Source of the DNA: Candidatus Coatesbacteria bacterium RBG_13_66_14
Lineage (GTDB): Bacteria; RBG-13-66-14
Assembly (NCBI GenBank): GCA_001774505.1
Contig: MFAF01000030.1
Location: 1-5,558 of the forward strand
Reading direction: 5' to 3'
Length of the DNA: 5,558 nucleotides
Positions within the stretch are counted from its first letter, which is position 1, and every line of letters starts with the position of its first letter. This document shows, piece by piece, positions 1 through 4,455 of this stretch. The notes below the pieces were generated by a model, which was not told where the DNA came from, ran no database searches, and saw only the letters and a program-made list of their open reading frames with translations. Position numbers and translations under genes: made by a program.

Positions 1-725
1 ACGGACAGGATCAGCGTGGTGAAGAGTATCATCTTGGAGGTGACGGATATCCTCTTCGTCCTGCCGATGAGCCGGTCCGCTATATCTATACAGATAATGA
101 AGCCCATGGCTCCGATATACGACAGGAACATGACGATGATGCAAACCGGGTAATTACCCGTGAACGACTCCAGTCCGTTGGTGAATGTGCTGAACCCGGC
201 GGTGCAGAAGGAGGATACGCTATGGAAAATCGCGTTCCATTCGGCGTTGGGTATTCCCTGCATTCGAAAAATAACTAAAAGCAACAGGGCGCCCAGAAGC
301 TCGAAGAGGAAAGTGAATATGACGACCTTTGGTATGAAGTGTTTGATGTCCAGGCGCTTGGGGATGGAAAAAACGGTCGCGGTGATGTCGCGCCGCATCA
401 GTGAAAGCTCTTCGCCGAACGAGAGCAGGACGAAGGAGCTGAACGTCATGTATCCCAGGCCGCCGATCTGGATGAGCAACAGGATGACGATCTGACCGAA
501 CAGCGTGTACTGCTCGGCCACGTTTACCGTGACCAGGCCGGTGGTGGAAACCGCCGAGGCTGAGATGAAAAGGTTGTCTATGGCTGAAACGCCCTGTATC
601 TGGGAGAAAGGCAGCGAGAGCATCAGCCAGCCGAAGACGATGTACAACAGGTACCCCAGCGCGACGAACCGCACCGTGGGCATGCTTTGGATGTAGCTTT
701 TAATCCGTTCCTTTATTCCGGCCAT
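1..725 (-). CDS. KtrB/TrkH-family potassium uptake membrane subunit (5' part; gene runs off the window)
   Basis: Pore-forming subunit of a Trk/Ktr potassium uptake system in the inner membrane. Such subunits normally work with a cytoplasmic RCK (KtrA/TrkA) protein, which is not in the window. The first 241 codons are present without a stop. The protein starts MAGIKERIKSYIQSMPTVRF, with the first membrane helix at about 20-40. The first pore loop and filter is at about 55-66 (ASAVSTTGLV, filter glycine G63). GGLGYMTF follows at 88-95, the second pore loop at 168-180 (HSVSSFCTAGFST, filter glycine G177), and the family motif GAMGF at 205-209. Two of the four expected pore repeats are therefore visible. 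The short N-terminus before the first pore unit resembles KtrB more than E. coli TrkH, which has extra N-terminal helices. The ATG at 725 is firm because an in-frame TAA lies four codons upstream (735-737). The Shine-Dalgarno match is weak (GGAA). The gene looks more AT-rich than the ATPase genes. Confidence 0.93.
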   Translation of the reverse strand, partial: MAGIKERIKSYIQSMPTVRFVALGYLLYIVFGWLMLSLPFSQIQGVSAIDNLFISASAVSTTGLVTVNVAEQYTLFGQIVILLLIQIGGLGYMTFSSFVLLSFGEELSLMRRDITATVFSIPKRLDIKHFIPKVVIFTFLFELLGALLLLVIFRMQGIPNAEWNAIFHSVSSFCTAGFSTFTNGLESFTGNYPVCIIVMFLSYIGAMGFIICIDIADRLIGRTKRISVTSKMILFTTLILS

Positions 726-736
726 GGTTTCCGTTT

Positions 737-759
737 AGTGTGGGTTGCGGTTTCACACT
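737..759. promoter_or_regulatory. Inverted repeat just upstream of the trkH-like gene, possible operator or leader hairpin
   Basis: A perfect 6-base inverted repeat (AGTGTG at 737-742, CACACT at 754-759) with an 11-base spacer lies about 12 bases before the ATG of the potassium transporter. TTGCGGT occurs twice in direct orientation at 745-751 and 760-766, exactly 15 bases apart, overlapping this element. On the minus strand a TATAGT hexamer (772-777) could be a -10 box, but no good -35 box sits at the right distance. Whether this binds a regulator or folds in the mRNA cannot be decided, and short repeats can arise by chance. Confidence 0.25.
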
Positions 760-854
760 TTGCGGTGTTCAACTATATTTCGCCAATTTATCCATGGGTG
801 GAAGAAGAGCGTTTTTTCTTTATTGTTTTTCCGATGATAAAACAAAGCTGCATT

Positions 855-911
855 TTACGTCCTCGATGTCCCCGCCGCGCGCTCCTTGACGATGGTTCCC
901 GTCTGCTCCAT
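855..911 (-). other. Possible 18-codon leader ORF or gene remnant
   Basis: An ATG at 909-911 opens a reading frame coding MEQTGTIVKERAAGTSRT and ending in TAA at 855-857. GGAG lies 11 bases upstream, an acceptable though long ribosome-site spacing. The opening MEQTGTIV is loosely like the start of RseC-type small membrane proteins, but far too little is left to claim homology. Another frame of the same strand stays open from this point to a TAA at 820-822 and ends VKCSFVLSSEKQ, so a frameshifted remnant is conceivable. It may equally be chance. Confidence 0.15.
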
Positions 912-924
912 GTAAGGTTTATCT

Positions 925-956
925 CCGGGGCTGAGGTTGAGTCATGTACAGCCCGG
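925..956 (-). terminator. Hairpin abutting the methyltransferase stop codon, weak terminator candidate
   Basis: On the minus strand CCGGGCTG (949-956) pairs with CAGCCCCGG (925-933), giving an 8-base-pair GC-rich stem with one bulged C and a loop of about 15 bases. It begins directly after the TGA of the methyltransferase gene. There is no T-run after it (the next bases are AGATAAACC), so it is not a canonical intrinsic terminator. It could be a 3' stabilising hairpin or a factor-assisted stop for the ATPase transcript. Confidence 0.3.
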
Positions 957-1475
957 TCATTTTACCGGCCGTCGGGGGCTGAAGATGAGCTTTACGAGCC
1001 CCCAGAGGATGTTGGCCCGAGGAACGCGAAGCATGTACTCCCGGTACTCCTCCCCGAATTTCTCCAGCAGGTTCTTATCCTCCGAGAGCATGGAGGCGTA
1101 GGTGGCGATGAGGATAACCGAGGCGCCCGCGATGGTCGCCCAGTGGGGCGTGAAGCACACGCCTGCCAGGCCGACCAATATCAGGGCCAGATACTGCGGG
1201 TGGCGGACGACGGCGTACAGGCCGTCGGTCACCAGCCGTGTCGTCTTCACGTAACTTTGGCCGTCCGCGACACGGCCCCTCTTGCGGAAGATGATGATGG
1301 GCAGCCACCCCAGAATCGCCGACGCCGCCCACAGGCCGTACCCGAGCCACTCGAGCCAGGGAATATCCCAGGCCGGCTCCAGGATGAACACGAGGGCTAT
1401 CTGGCCCCCGACCACGATGAAGAAGGCCGCGTGAACCAGAAATCCCAATACGGATAGGCGATTGGATGACTGCAT
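957..1475 (-). CDS. Isoprenylcysteine carboxyl methyltransferase (ICMT/PEMT)-like membrane protein
   Basis: A 172-residue integral membrane protein of the ICMT / phospholipid methyltransferase-like family, whose members use S-adenosylmethionine within the membrane. Hydrophobic segments lie at about 8-31, 43-63 and 95-130. The family signature is clear: TDGLYAVVRHPQY at 83-95, with the RHP triad at 91-93, then SEDKNLLEKFGEEYREYMLR at 131-150, with the acidic residues and FGEEY that cap the cofactor site. The substrate is unknown; bacteria usually lack prenylated CAAX proteins, so methylation of isoprenylcysteine should not be assumed. The ATG overlaps the TAA of the upstream PH-domain gene by one base (TAATG), and AGGAG lies 9 bases upstream (1485-1489), which implies translational coupling. 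The length is normal for the short bacterial members. The family call is firm and the function open. Confidence 0.85.
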   Translation of the reverse strand: MQSSNRLSVLGFLVHAAFFIVVGGQIALVFILEPAWDIPWLEWLGYGLWAASAILGWLPIIIFRKRGRVADGQSYVKTTRLVTDGLYAVVRHPQYLALILVGLAGVCFTPHWATIAGASVILIATYASMLSEDKNLLEKFGEEYREYMLRVPRANILWGLVKLIFSPRRPVK

Positions 1476-1963
1476 TAACCGAGGCTCCTGTGCTCATTAA
1501 TCACGCGGATCACTTCCTCGGGGCTCTTCGTCGAGAAGATGAGCTTGTCGAGCTTGTGGCCGGATAGCTTCACCGCCACCCGCCGGTGGGCCACGGTGGA
1601 GTAAACCTGGACGTACTCGGCGCCGATATGCCCTCCCTTGACCCCCCAGCCGCCGTAGGCCGACCCGGGCAGGGTGTCCGGCTCGGCGCCGGACACCTGG
1701 TCCCAGCGGGCCCGCGTCCTGAAGACGCCCAGGCGGGCGGAGAGCCCCTCGTCGTCCAGGCGGATCGAGATGCAGAGGAAGTTTAGGATTAAAAGGAACA
1801 CCAGCCCGGCGGCGGGCAGGAAGACCCAGGGGAATATCCGTTCAATCTCGGCGCCCAGCCCCAGAAGTTTCGGGAATAAGCCGAGGAACACGCAGAGCGC
1901 CAGGACGATCCAGAATATTATCTGGGAAATCCAGTCGGTCAGGCGCTCGCGGTAGAGAACCAT
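1475..1963 (-). CDS. Membrane-anchored PH-like domain protein, function unknown
   Basis: A 162-residue protein with two hydrophobic helices at about 12-30 and 44-63, followed by a soluble domain. The soluble part shows the pattern of bacterial membrane-associated PH-like domains: short beta strands (CISIRLDDEGLSARLG, 64-79), a tryptophan strand (RARWDQVSGAE), the characteristic YGGWGVK at 103-109, a strand RRVAVKLSG, and a closing helix in FSTKSPEEVIRVINEH (143-158). The function of such proteins is not established. The ATG lies only two bases after the stop of ATPase subunit F, and its ribosome site is embedded in the last codons of F, so it is part of the ATPase transcript. It occupies the slot where catalytic subunit A would be expected. 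A role in ATPase assembly or membrane context is possible but is inference from position only. Confidence 0.75.
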   Translation of the reverse strand: MVLYRERLTDWISQIIFWIVLALCVFLGLFPKLLGLGAEIERIFPWVFLPAAGLVFLLILNFLCISIRLDDEGLSARLGVFRTRARWDQVSGAEPDTLPGSAYGGWGVKGGHIGAEYVQVYSTVAHRRVAVKLSGHKLDKLIFSTKSPEEVIRVINEHRSLG

Positions 1964-1965
1964 CC

Positions 1966-2298
1966 CTACTCCTTGCCCAGGACGTCGGCGCCCACGGCCC
2001 GCTCGACCATCCGCCGGATGCGCTCGTAGGCTATCCCCTTCGAGCCCGCCGACGACGGGATGAGCGTGATCACCGGCAGGGGGCGGTCGGCGTAGGAGGC
2101 TATGGTATCCAGCATCCGTCCGCCGAACTCCTCGGTGATGAAAATCGCCACGGCGCCGCCGCTCACCGCTCTGCGCAGCGCCTCCTCGGCCTCGTGGATC
2201 GAGCCCACCCCCACGACCGTCGTCCCCAGGGCGGTGAAGCCGCGGAGTTGGTCTTCCTCACCGATGAAATAAATCTGGTTCAGACCGGCCACTCGCAC
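1966..2298 (-). CDS. atpF (ntpG-type): V/A-type ATP synthase/ATPase subunit F (central stalk)
   Basis: A small Rossmann-like subunit that binds subunit D in the rotating central stalk. At 110 residues it has the usual family length of about 100-110. Visible family features are FIGEEDQLRGFTALG at 11-25, the strand AIFITEE at 51-57, PVITLIPSS at 75-83, and the terminal helix YERIRRMVERAVGADVLG at 91-108. The chosen start is GTG at 2298, three bases after the stop of subunit C. A second GTG two codons later (2290-2292) is a plausible alternative and would change only two residues; no ATG is available. A GGGG stretch in the end of the C gene is rather far from the first GTG, so initiation may depend on coupling to C. 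In known operons the next gene is the catalytic A subunit; here it is not. The bacterial symbol varies (F in Thermus, NtpG in Enterococcus). Confidence 0.9.
   Translation of the reverse strand: MRVAGLNQIYFIGEEDQLRGFTALGTTVVGVGSIHEAEEALRRAVSGGAVAIFITEEFGGRMLDTIASYADRPLPVITLIPSSAGSKGIAYERIRRMVERAVGADVLGKE
1969..1974 (-). promoter_or_regulatory. Ribosome binding site of the PH-domain gene, inside the end of the subunit F gene
   Basis: AAGGAG on the minus strand forms the last two sense codons of the F gene (Lys-Glu), followed by the TAG stop and, five bases after the motif, the ATG at 1963. The placement makes reinitiation by ribosomes finishing F likely and ties the PH-domain gene to the ATPase operon. 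Confidence 0.75.
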
Positions 2299-2301
2299 CC
2301 G

Positions 2302-3303
2302 TTACGAAACGCCCCACAAGCGGGCGGTTATCGTCTCCGGCGGGACGCCGTTCAGCTTGCAGGTCAGGACGAAGCGGACCAGCTCGAGCTCGTTCCTCTT
2401 CGCCAGGTAATACGCGATGAGCGGTTCGGCGCCGAAGGGGGCGTGGCGCGCCTGCCGCAGAAATTCCAGCTTCCGGTCCGCCCCCCGCACCGCCAGGACG
2501 CCCAGGCCGTCGGTCGCGCCCTCGATTGCGGCGCGGGCGAGCTCGGCGTAGGGTGTGCGTCCGACGTAGTCAACGGCCCCGCCGCGATCGCCCGTCCGGG
2601 CGAGAATCCCCAGCCGCCCGGCGTCCAGGCCGCCTCCGGGGAGGAAGGCCGCGGCGGACAGCTCCTCGGGGTTGGGCGCCGCCAGGCACCGGACCAGGGC
2701 CGCCAGGTTCGCGAGGTCTGTCTCCAGCCTCTGGTACTCGGCGAGAAAGGGCAGTCCTATTTCCCCGGCGAGCTCATCCAGGCGGGCGAAGAGGGCACGG
2801 TCCACCCCCTGCTGTAACAGGAACGGGTCGCGCGCCTTCTCCCACTCCTCCAGGAGCCTTTTCCCCAACTCGGCGAAGGGTGAGGGGAGCCCGTCCGGCT
2901 CGCCGCCGTCGGCGAGGGCGGTCAGTTTATCCAGGGGCAGGCCCCCGCCATCGGTCAGGGGCGGCTTTTTCTCCGTCAGACGGCCGACGAGGGCGGCCTT
3001 GAGGTTGGCGTAATCCAGCCTCAGACGCAGGTACTCGAGCAGCCGGATGTCGGGCACGCTCTCCCGGATGAACCGGGTCAACTCGGCGGACTGCCTGGCG
3101 AGGAGCTCCTCCAGGCCGGCGCCGCCTCGGGTCGCGGGCTCGTACCCCGCCTCGCGAAGGGCGTCCACGGCGTCCTCGAAGGTCCGCGCCTCGGCGGCCT
3201 CGACTAGCGCCCTGGGCGTCAGCAGGCGGCGCTCGCGGACCCGCACGCGGCCCACGGCGTAGGTGTAAGCCGGATCGCCCGAAAGCTTCACCCGCCCCGT
3301 CAT
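2302..3303 (-). CDS. ntpC: V/A-type ATP synthase/ATPase subunit C (d-type, rotor socket)
   Basis: A 333-residue helical funnel protein that sits on the K ring and receives the central stalk D-F, linking ring rotation to the catalytic head. The length matches the family (about 320-350). Characteristic parts are the N-terminal strand region PAYTYAVGRVRVRERRLL (11-28), the helix motif LDYANLKAAL (96-105), the repeat of that pattern in RLETDLANLAALVRCLA (192-208), and the diagnostic C-terminus GAEPLIAYYLAKRNELELVR at 291-310 followed by FVLTCKLNGVPPETI. The duplicated three-helix layout is typical. The ATG at 3303 is three bases after the stop of E, and GAGGGG (3310-3315) is six bases upstream, overlapping the E terminus. 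An internal stretch at about 110-142 rich in Pro, Gly and Asp is a probable lineage-specific loop. Confidence 0.94.
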   Translation of the reverse strand: MTGRVKLSGDPAYTYAVGRVRVRERRLLTPRALVEAAEARTFEDAVDALREAGYEPATRGGAGLEELLARQSAELTRFIRESVPDIRLLEYLRLRLDYANLKAALVGRLTEKKPPLTDGGGLPLDKLTALADGGEPDGLPSPFAELGKRLLEEWEKARDPFLLQQGVDRALFARLDELAGEIGLPFLAEYQRLETDLANLAALVRCLAAPNPEELSAAAFLPGGGLDAGRLGILARTGDRGGAVDYVGRTPYAELARAAIEGATDGLGVLAVRGADRKLEFLRQARHAPFGAEPLIAYYLAKRNELELVRFVLTCKLNGVPPETITARLWGVS

Positions 3304-3306
3304 CTC

Positions 3307-3882
3307 CTACCCCTCGATCCCCAGTCTGCCGAGCAGTTCCTTTTCCAGAAGCGGCCGCAGGCTCCGGGTCAGAGCCGGGAAGGTGAAGTTCAGCTCGGTC
3401 TTGCCCCCGCGGAGGACGAACCCGCCGCCCGGCTCGCGCGTTTCCTTGGAAACCGACAGTTTCGGCCCGAAGCCTTTCAGAAAAACGTCGTCCAGGAAGG
3501 CGGCCTCTCGCTTCGAGGCGATGACCTCGTAGGAGCCCTTCAGGCCGGCGCCGGCGACGAGGTGCTTGAAGACCGCTCGCCAGGCGTCTTTTTCCAGAGC
3601 CCCAAGCTCCTCGACCGCCGTAGCGAAGGCCTCGTCCAGAAGCTCCTGCTTGGCCGCCAGAAGGGCCTTGCGGGCGGAGAGCTCGGCCATGGCGATGACG
3701 CGCTCCCGGGTGCCGGCGGCCTCGCGTACACCCGCCTCACGGATGCGCGCTTCCACGGCGCCGGCGCGCTTTTCCGCCTCTGCGAGGATTTCGGCGGTTT
3801 TAGCCTTCGCGGCGGCCTCTATCTCCGCCACCCGGGCGTCGGCGTCGCTCGCTATCCTGGCGATGATTGCATCCAGGGACAA
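3307..3882 (-). CDS. ntpE: V/A-type ATP synthase/ATPase subunit E (peripheral stalk), TTG start
   Basis: A 191-residue peripheral stalk subunit that pairs with subunit G/H as a coiled coil and holds the head against the torque of rotation. Residues 1 to about 95 are an Ala/Glu/Arg/Lys-rich amphipathic helix suited to a coiled coil (AEIEAAAKAKTAEILAEAEK at 19-38). The rest is the globular head-binding domain, with GGGFVLRGGK at 152-161, LNFTF at 164-168 and a terminal helix ending LLEKELLGRLG. The length is usual. The start codon is TTG at 3882: the next in-frame ATG is near codon 65, which would delete the stalk helix, and a strong GAGGGG lies six bases before the TTG. The stop of K is 10 bases upstream. 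The partner subunit G is not in the window; in Thermus it precedes I, so it may lie beyond position 5558. Confidence 0.92.
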   Translation of the reverse strand: MSLDAIIARIASDADARVAEIEAAAKAKTAEILAEAEKRAGAVEARIREAGVREAAGTRERVIAMAELSARKALLAAKQELLDEAFATAVEELGALEKDAWRAVFKHLVAGAGLKGSYEVIASKREAAFLDDVFLKGFGPKLSVSKETREPGGGFVLRGGKTELNFTFPALTRSLRPLLEKELLGRLGIEG

Positions 3883-3888
3883 TTCACA

Positions 3889-3894
3889 CCCCTC
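3889..3894 (-). promoter_or_regulatory. Ribosome binding site that decides the TTG start of subunit E
   Basis: GAGGGG on the minus strand lies six bases upstream of TTG at 3882-3880 and overlaps the TGA stop of K by two bases (3893-3894). No in-frame ATG is near, so this site is the main reason for accepting a TTG start. Confidence 0.75.
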
Positions 3895-4345
3895 AGACGG
3901 CGTTCAGGAGGAAGATGGTGATGAGAAGCCCCAGGACGGCGTAGAACTCGACGAAGACGCCCAGGACCAGGGCCTTCCCCGACTCGGCGGGCTGCTTGGC
4001 CGTCAGGCCCACGCCGGCGGTGCAGACCTTGCCCTGGTGGATGGCCGAGAACAACCCGGCCAGGGCCACCGGCAGGCAGGCCAGGAAAATCTGCATCCCG
4101 ATTTCCGTAGTCATGGTGGCGGCCAGGGCGCCTATCTTGTTGAGCGCCAGGAAGCCGGCCACGAAGCCGTAGATGCCCTGGGTGCCCGGCAGGGCGGTGA
4201 GGACCAGGTATTTGCCGAAGTTGCGCGGGTCTTCGCTCATGACGCCCGCCGTGGCCTGACCGGCGTAGCCGATGCCGATGGCCGAGCCGATGCCGGACAG
4301 GGCCACGGCCAGCGCCGAACCCAGGAAGGACCAAACGAGGCCCAT
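3893..4345 (-). CDS. ntpK: V-type ATPase subunit K (16-kDa rotor-ring proteolipid), predicted Na+-type
   Basis: Ring-forming subunit that carries the coupling ion through the membrane. At 150 residues it has four hydrophobic helices (about 8-32, 46-76, 84-113, 124-149) from two fused hairpins, like Enterococcus NtpK (156 residues) and unlike single-hairpin 8-kDa subunits. The first hairpin has LPGTQGIYGF (52-61) with Gln instead of a carboxylate. The second has VEFYAVLG (132-139) with the ion-binding Glu at 133. SAIHQGK at 100-106 supplies Gln104. Together L52, T55, Q56, Q104 and E133 match the Na+ ligands of E. hirae NtpK (L61, T64, Q65, Q110, E139), and Y59 matches Y68. One ion site per four helices is expected. 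The ATG at 4345 has AGGAG five bases upstream (4351-4355); the frame stays open further upstream but shows no homology there. Confidence 0.95.
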   Translation of the reverse strand: MGLVWSFLGSALAVALSGIGSAIGIGYAGQATAGVMSEDPRNFGKYLVLTALPGTQGIYGFVAGFLALNKIGALAATMTTEIGMQIFLACLPVALAGLFSAIHQGKVCTAGVGLTAKQPAESGKALVLGVFVEFYAVLGLLITIFLLNAV

Positions 4346-4403
4346 GCTCTCTCCTTTTTTTACCTCGGGCGAGGGGCGGAACCTCTCGTCGGAAGGTGGG
4401 AAC

Positions 4404-4419
4404 CAGACCGTGTGGTCTG
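4404..4419 (-). promoter_or_regulatory. Small hairpin in the spacer between subunits I and K
   Basis: A perfect 6-base-pair stem (CAGACC with GGTCTG) closes a 4-base loop, and two more A-T pairs are possible past a bulged G. It lies about 58 bases before the K start codon. There is no T-run after it, so it is not a standard terminator. It may mark an mRNA processing or stabilising site that lets K be made in greater amounts than I. This is a structural observation with an inferred role. Confidence 0.35.
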
Positions 4420-4433
4420 TTGACGTTCGACAG

Positions 4434-4444
4434 CGGCTTCGCCG
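4434..4444 (-). promoter_or_regulatory. Second small hairpin after the subunit I stop codon
   Basis: CGGC (4441-4444 on the minus strand) pairs with GCCG (4434-4437) around a GAA loop, 11 bases after the TAG of subunit I. The stem is short and could be chance in GC-rich DNA. Together with the hairpin at 4404-4419 it fills much of the 110-base I-K spacer, the only sizeable gap inside the ATPase block. Confidence 0.25.
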
Positions 4445-4455
4445 AGGGTAATCGG

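Larger units (their letters stand above)
726..956 (-). other. Non-coding spacer between the ATPase-linked genes and the potassium transporter
   Basis: This is the only long gap in the window (231 bases). It contains a hairpin next to the methyltransferase stop codon, a possible 18-codon ORF (855-911), an A-rich tract on the minus strand (about 811-845), a TATAGT hexamer (772-777) and the inverted repeat at 737-759. The gap and the change in base composition suggest that the transporter has its own promoter rather than being a tail gene of the ATPase operon. No tRNA, known riboswitch or T-tailed intrinsic terminator is visible. Confidence 0.5.

Noticed and set aside
811..845. T-rich plus-strand tract considered as part of a terminator
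   Set aside because: No GC-rich stem precedes the T-run on the plus strand, and no plus-strand gene exists upstream. On the minus strand it reads as an A-rich tract.
687..1457. Plus-strand open frame (256 codons) opposite the methyltransferase
   Set aside because: Low-complexity Arg/Pro/Asp/Gly-rich sequence with no family motif, while the opposite strand encodes a well-matched membrane methyltransferase.
2194..2817. Plus-strand open frame opposite subunits F and C
   Set aside because: Shadow of the high-GC coding strand, with no recognisable domain or ribosome site.
3566..4423. Long plus-strand open frame (285 codons) opposite subunits E and K
   Set aside because: It lies antisense to two clear ATPase genes, is rich in Arg, Gly, Ala and Gln as expected for the complement of GC-rich coding DNA, and shows no domain.
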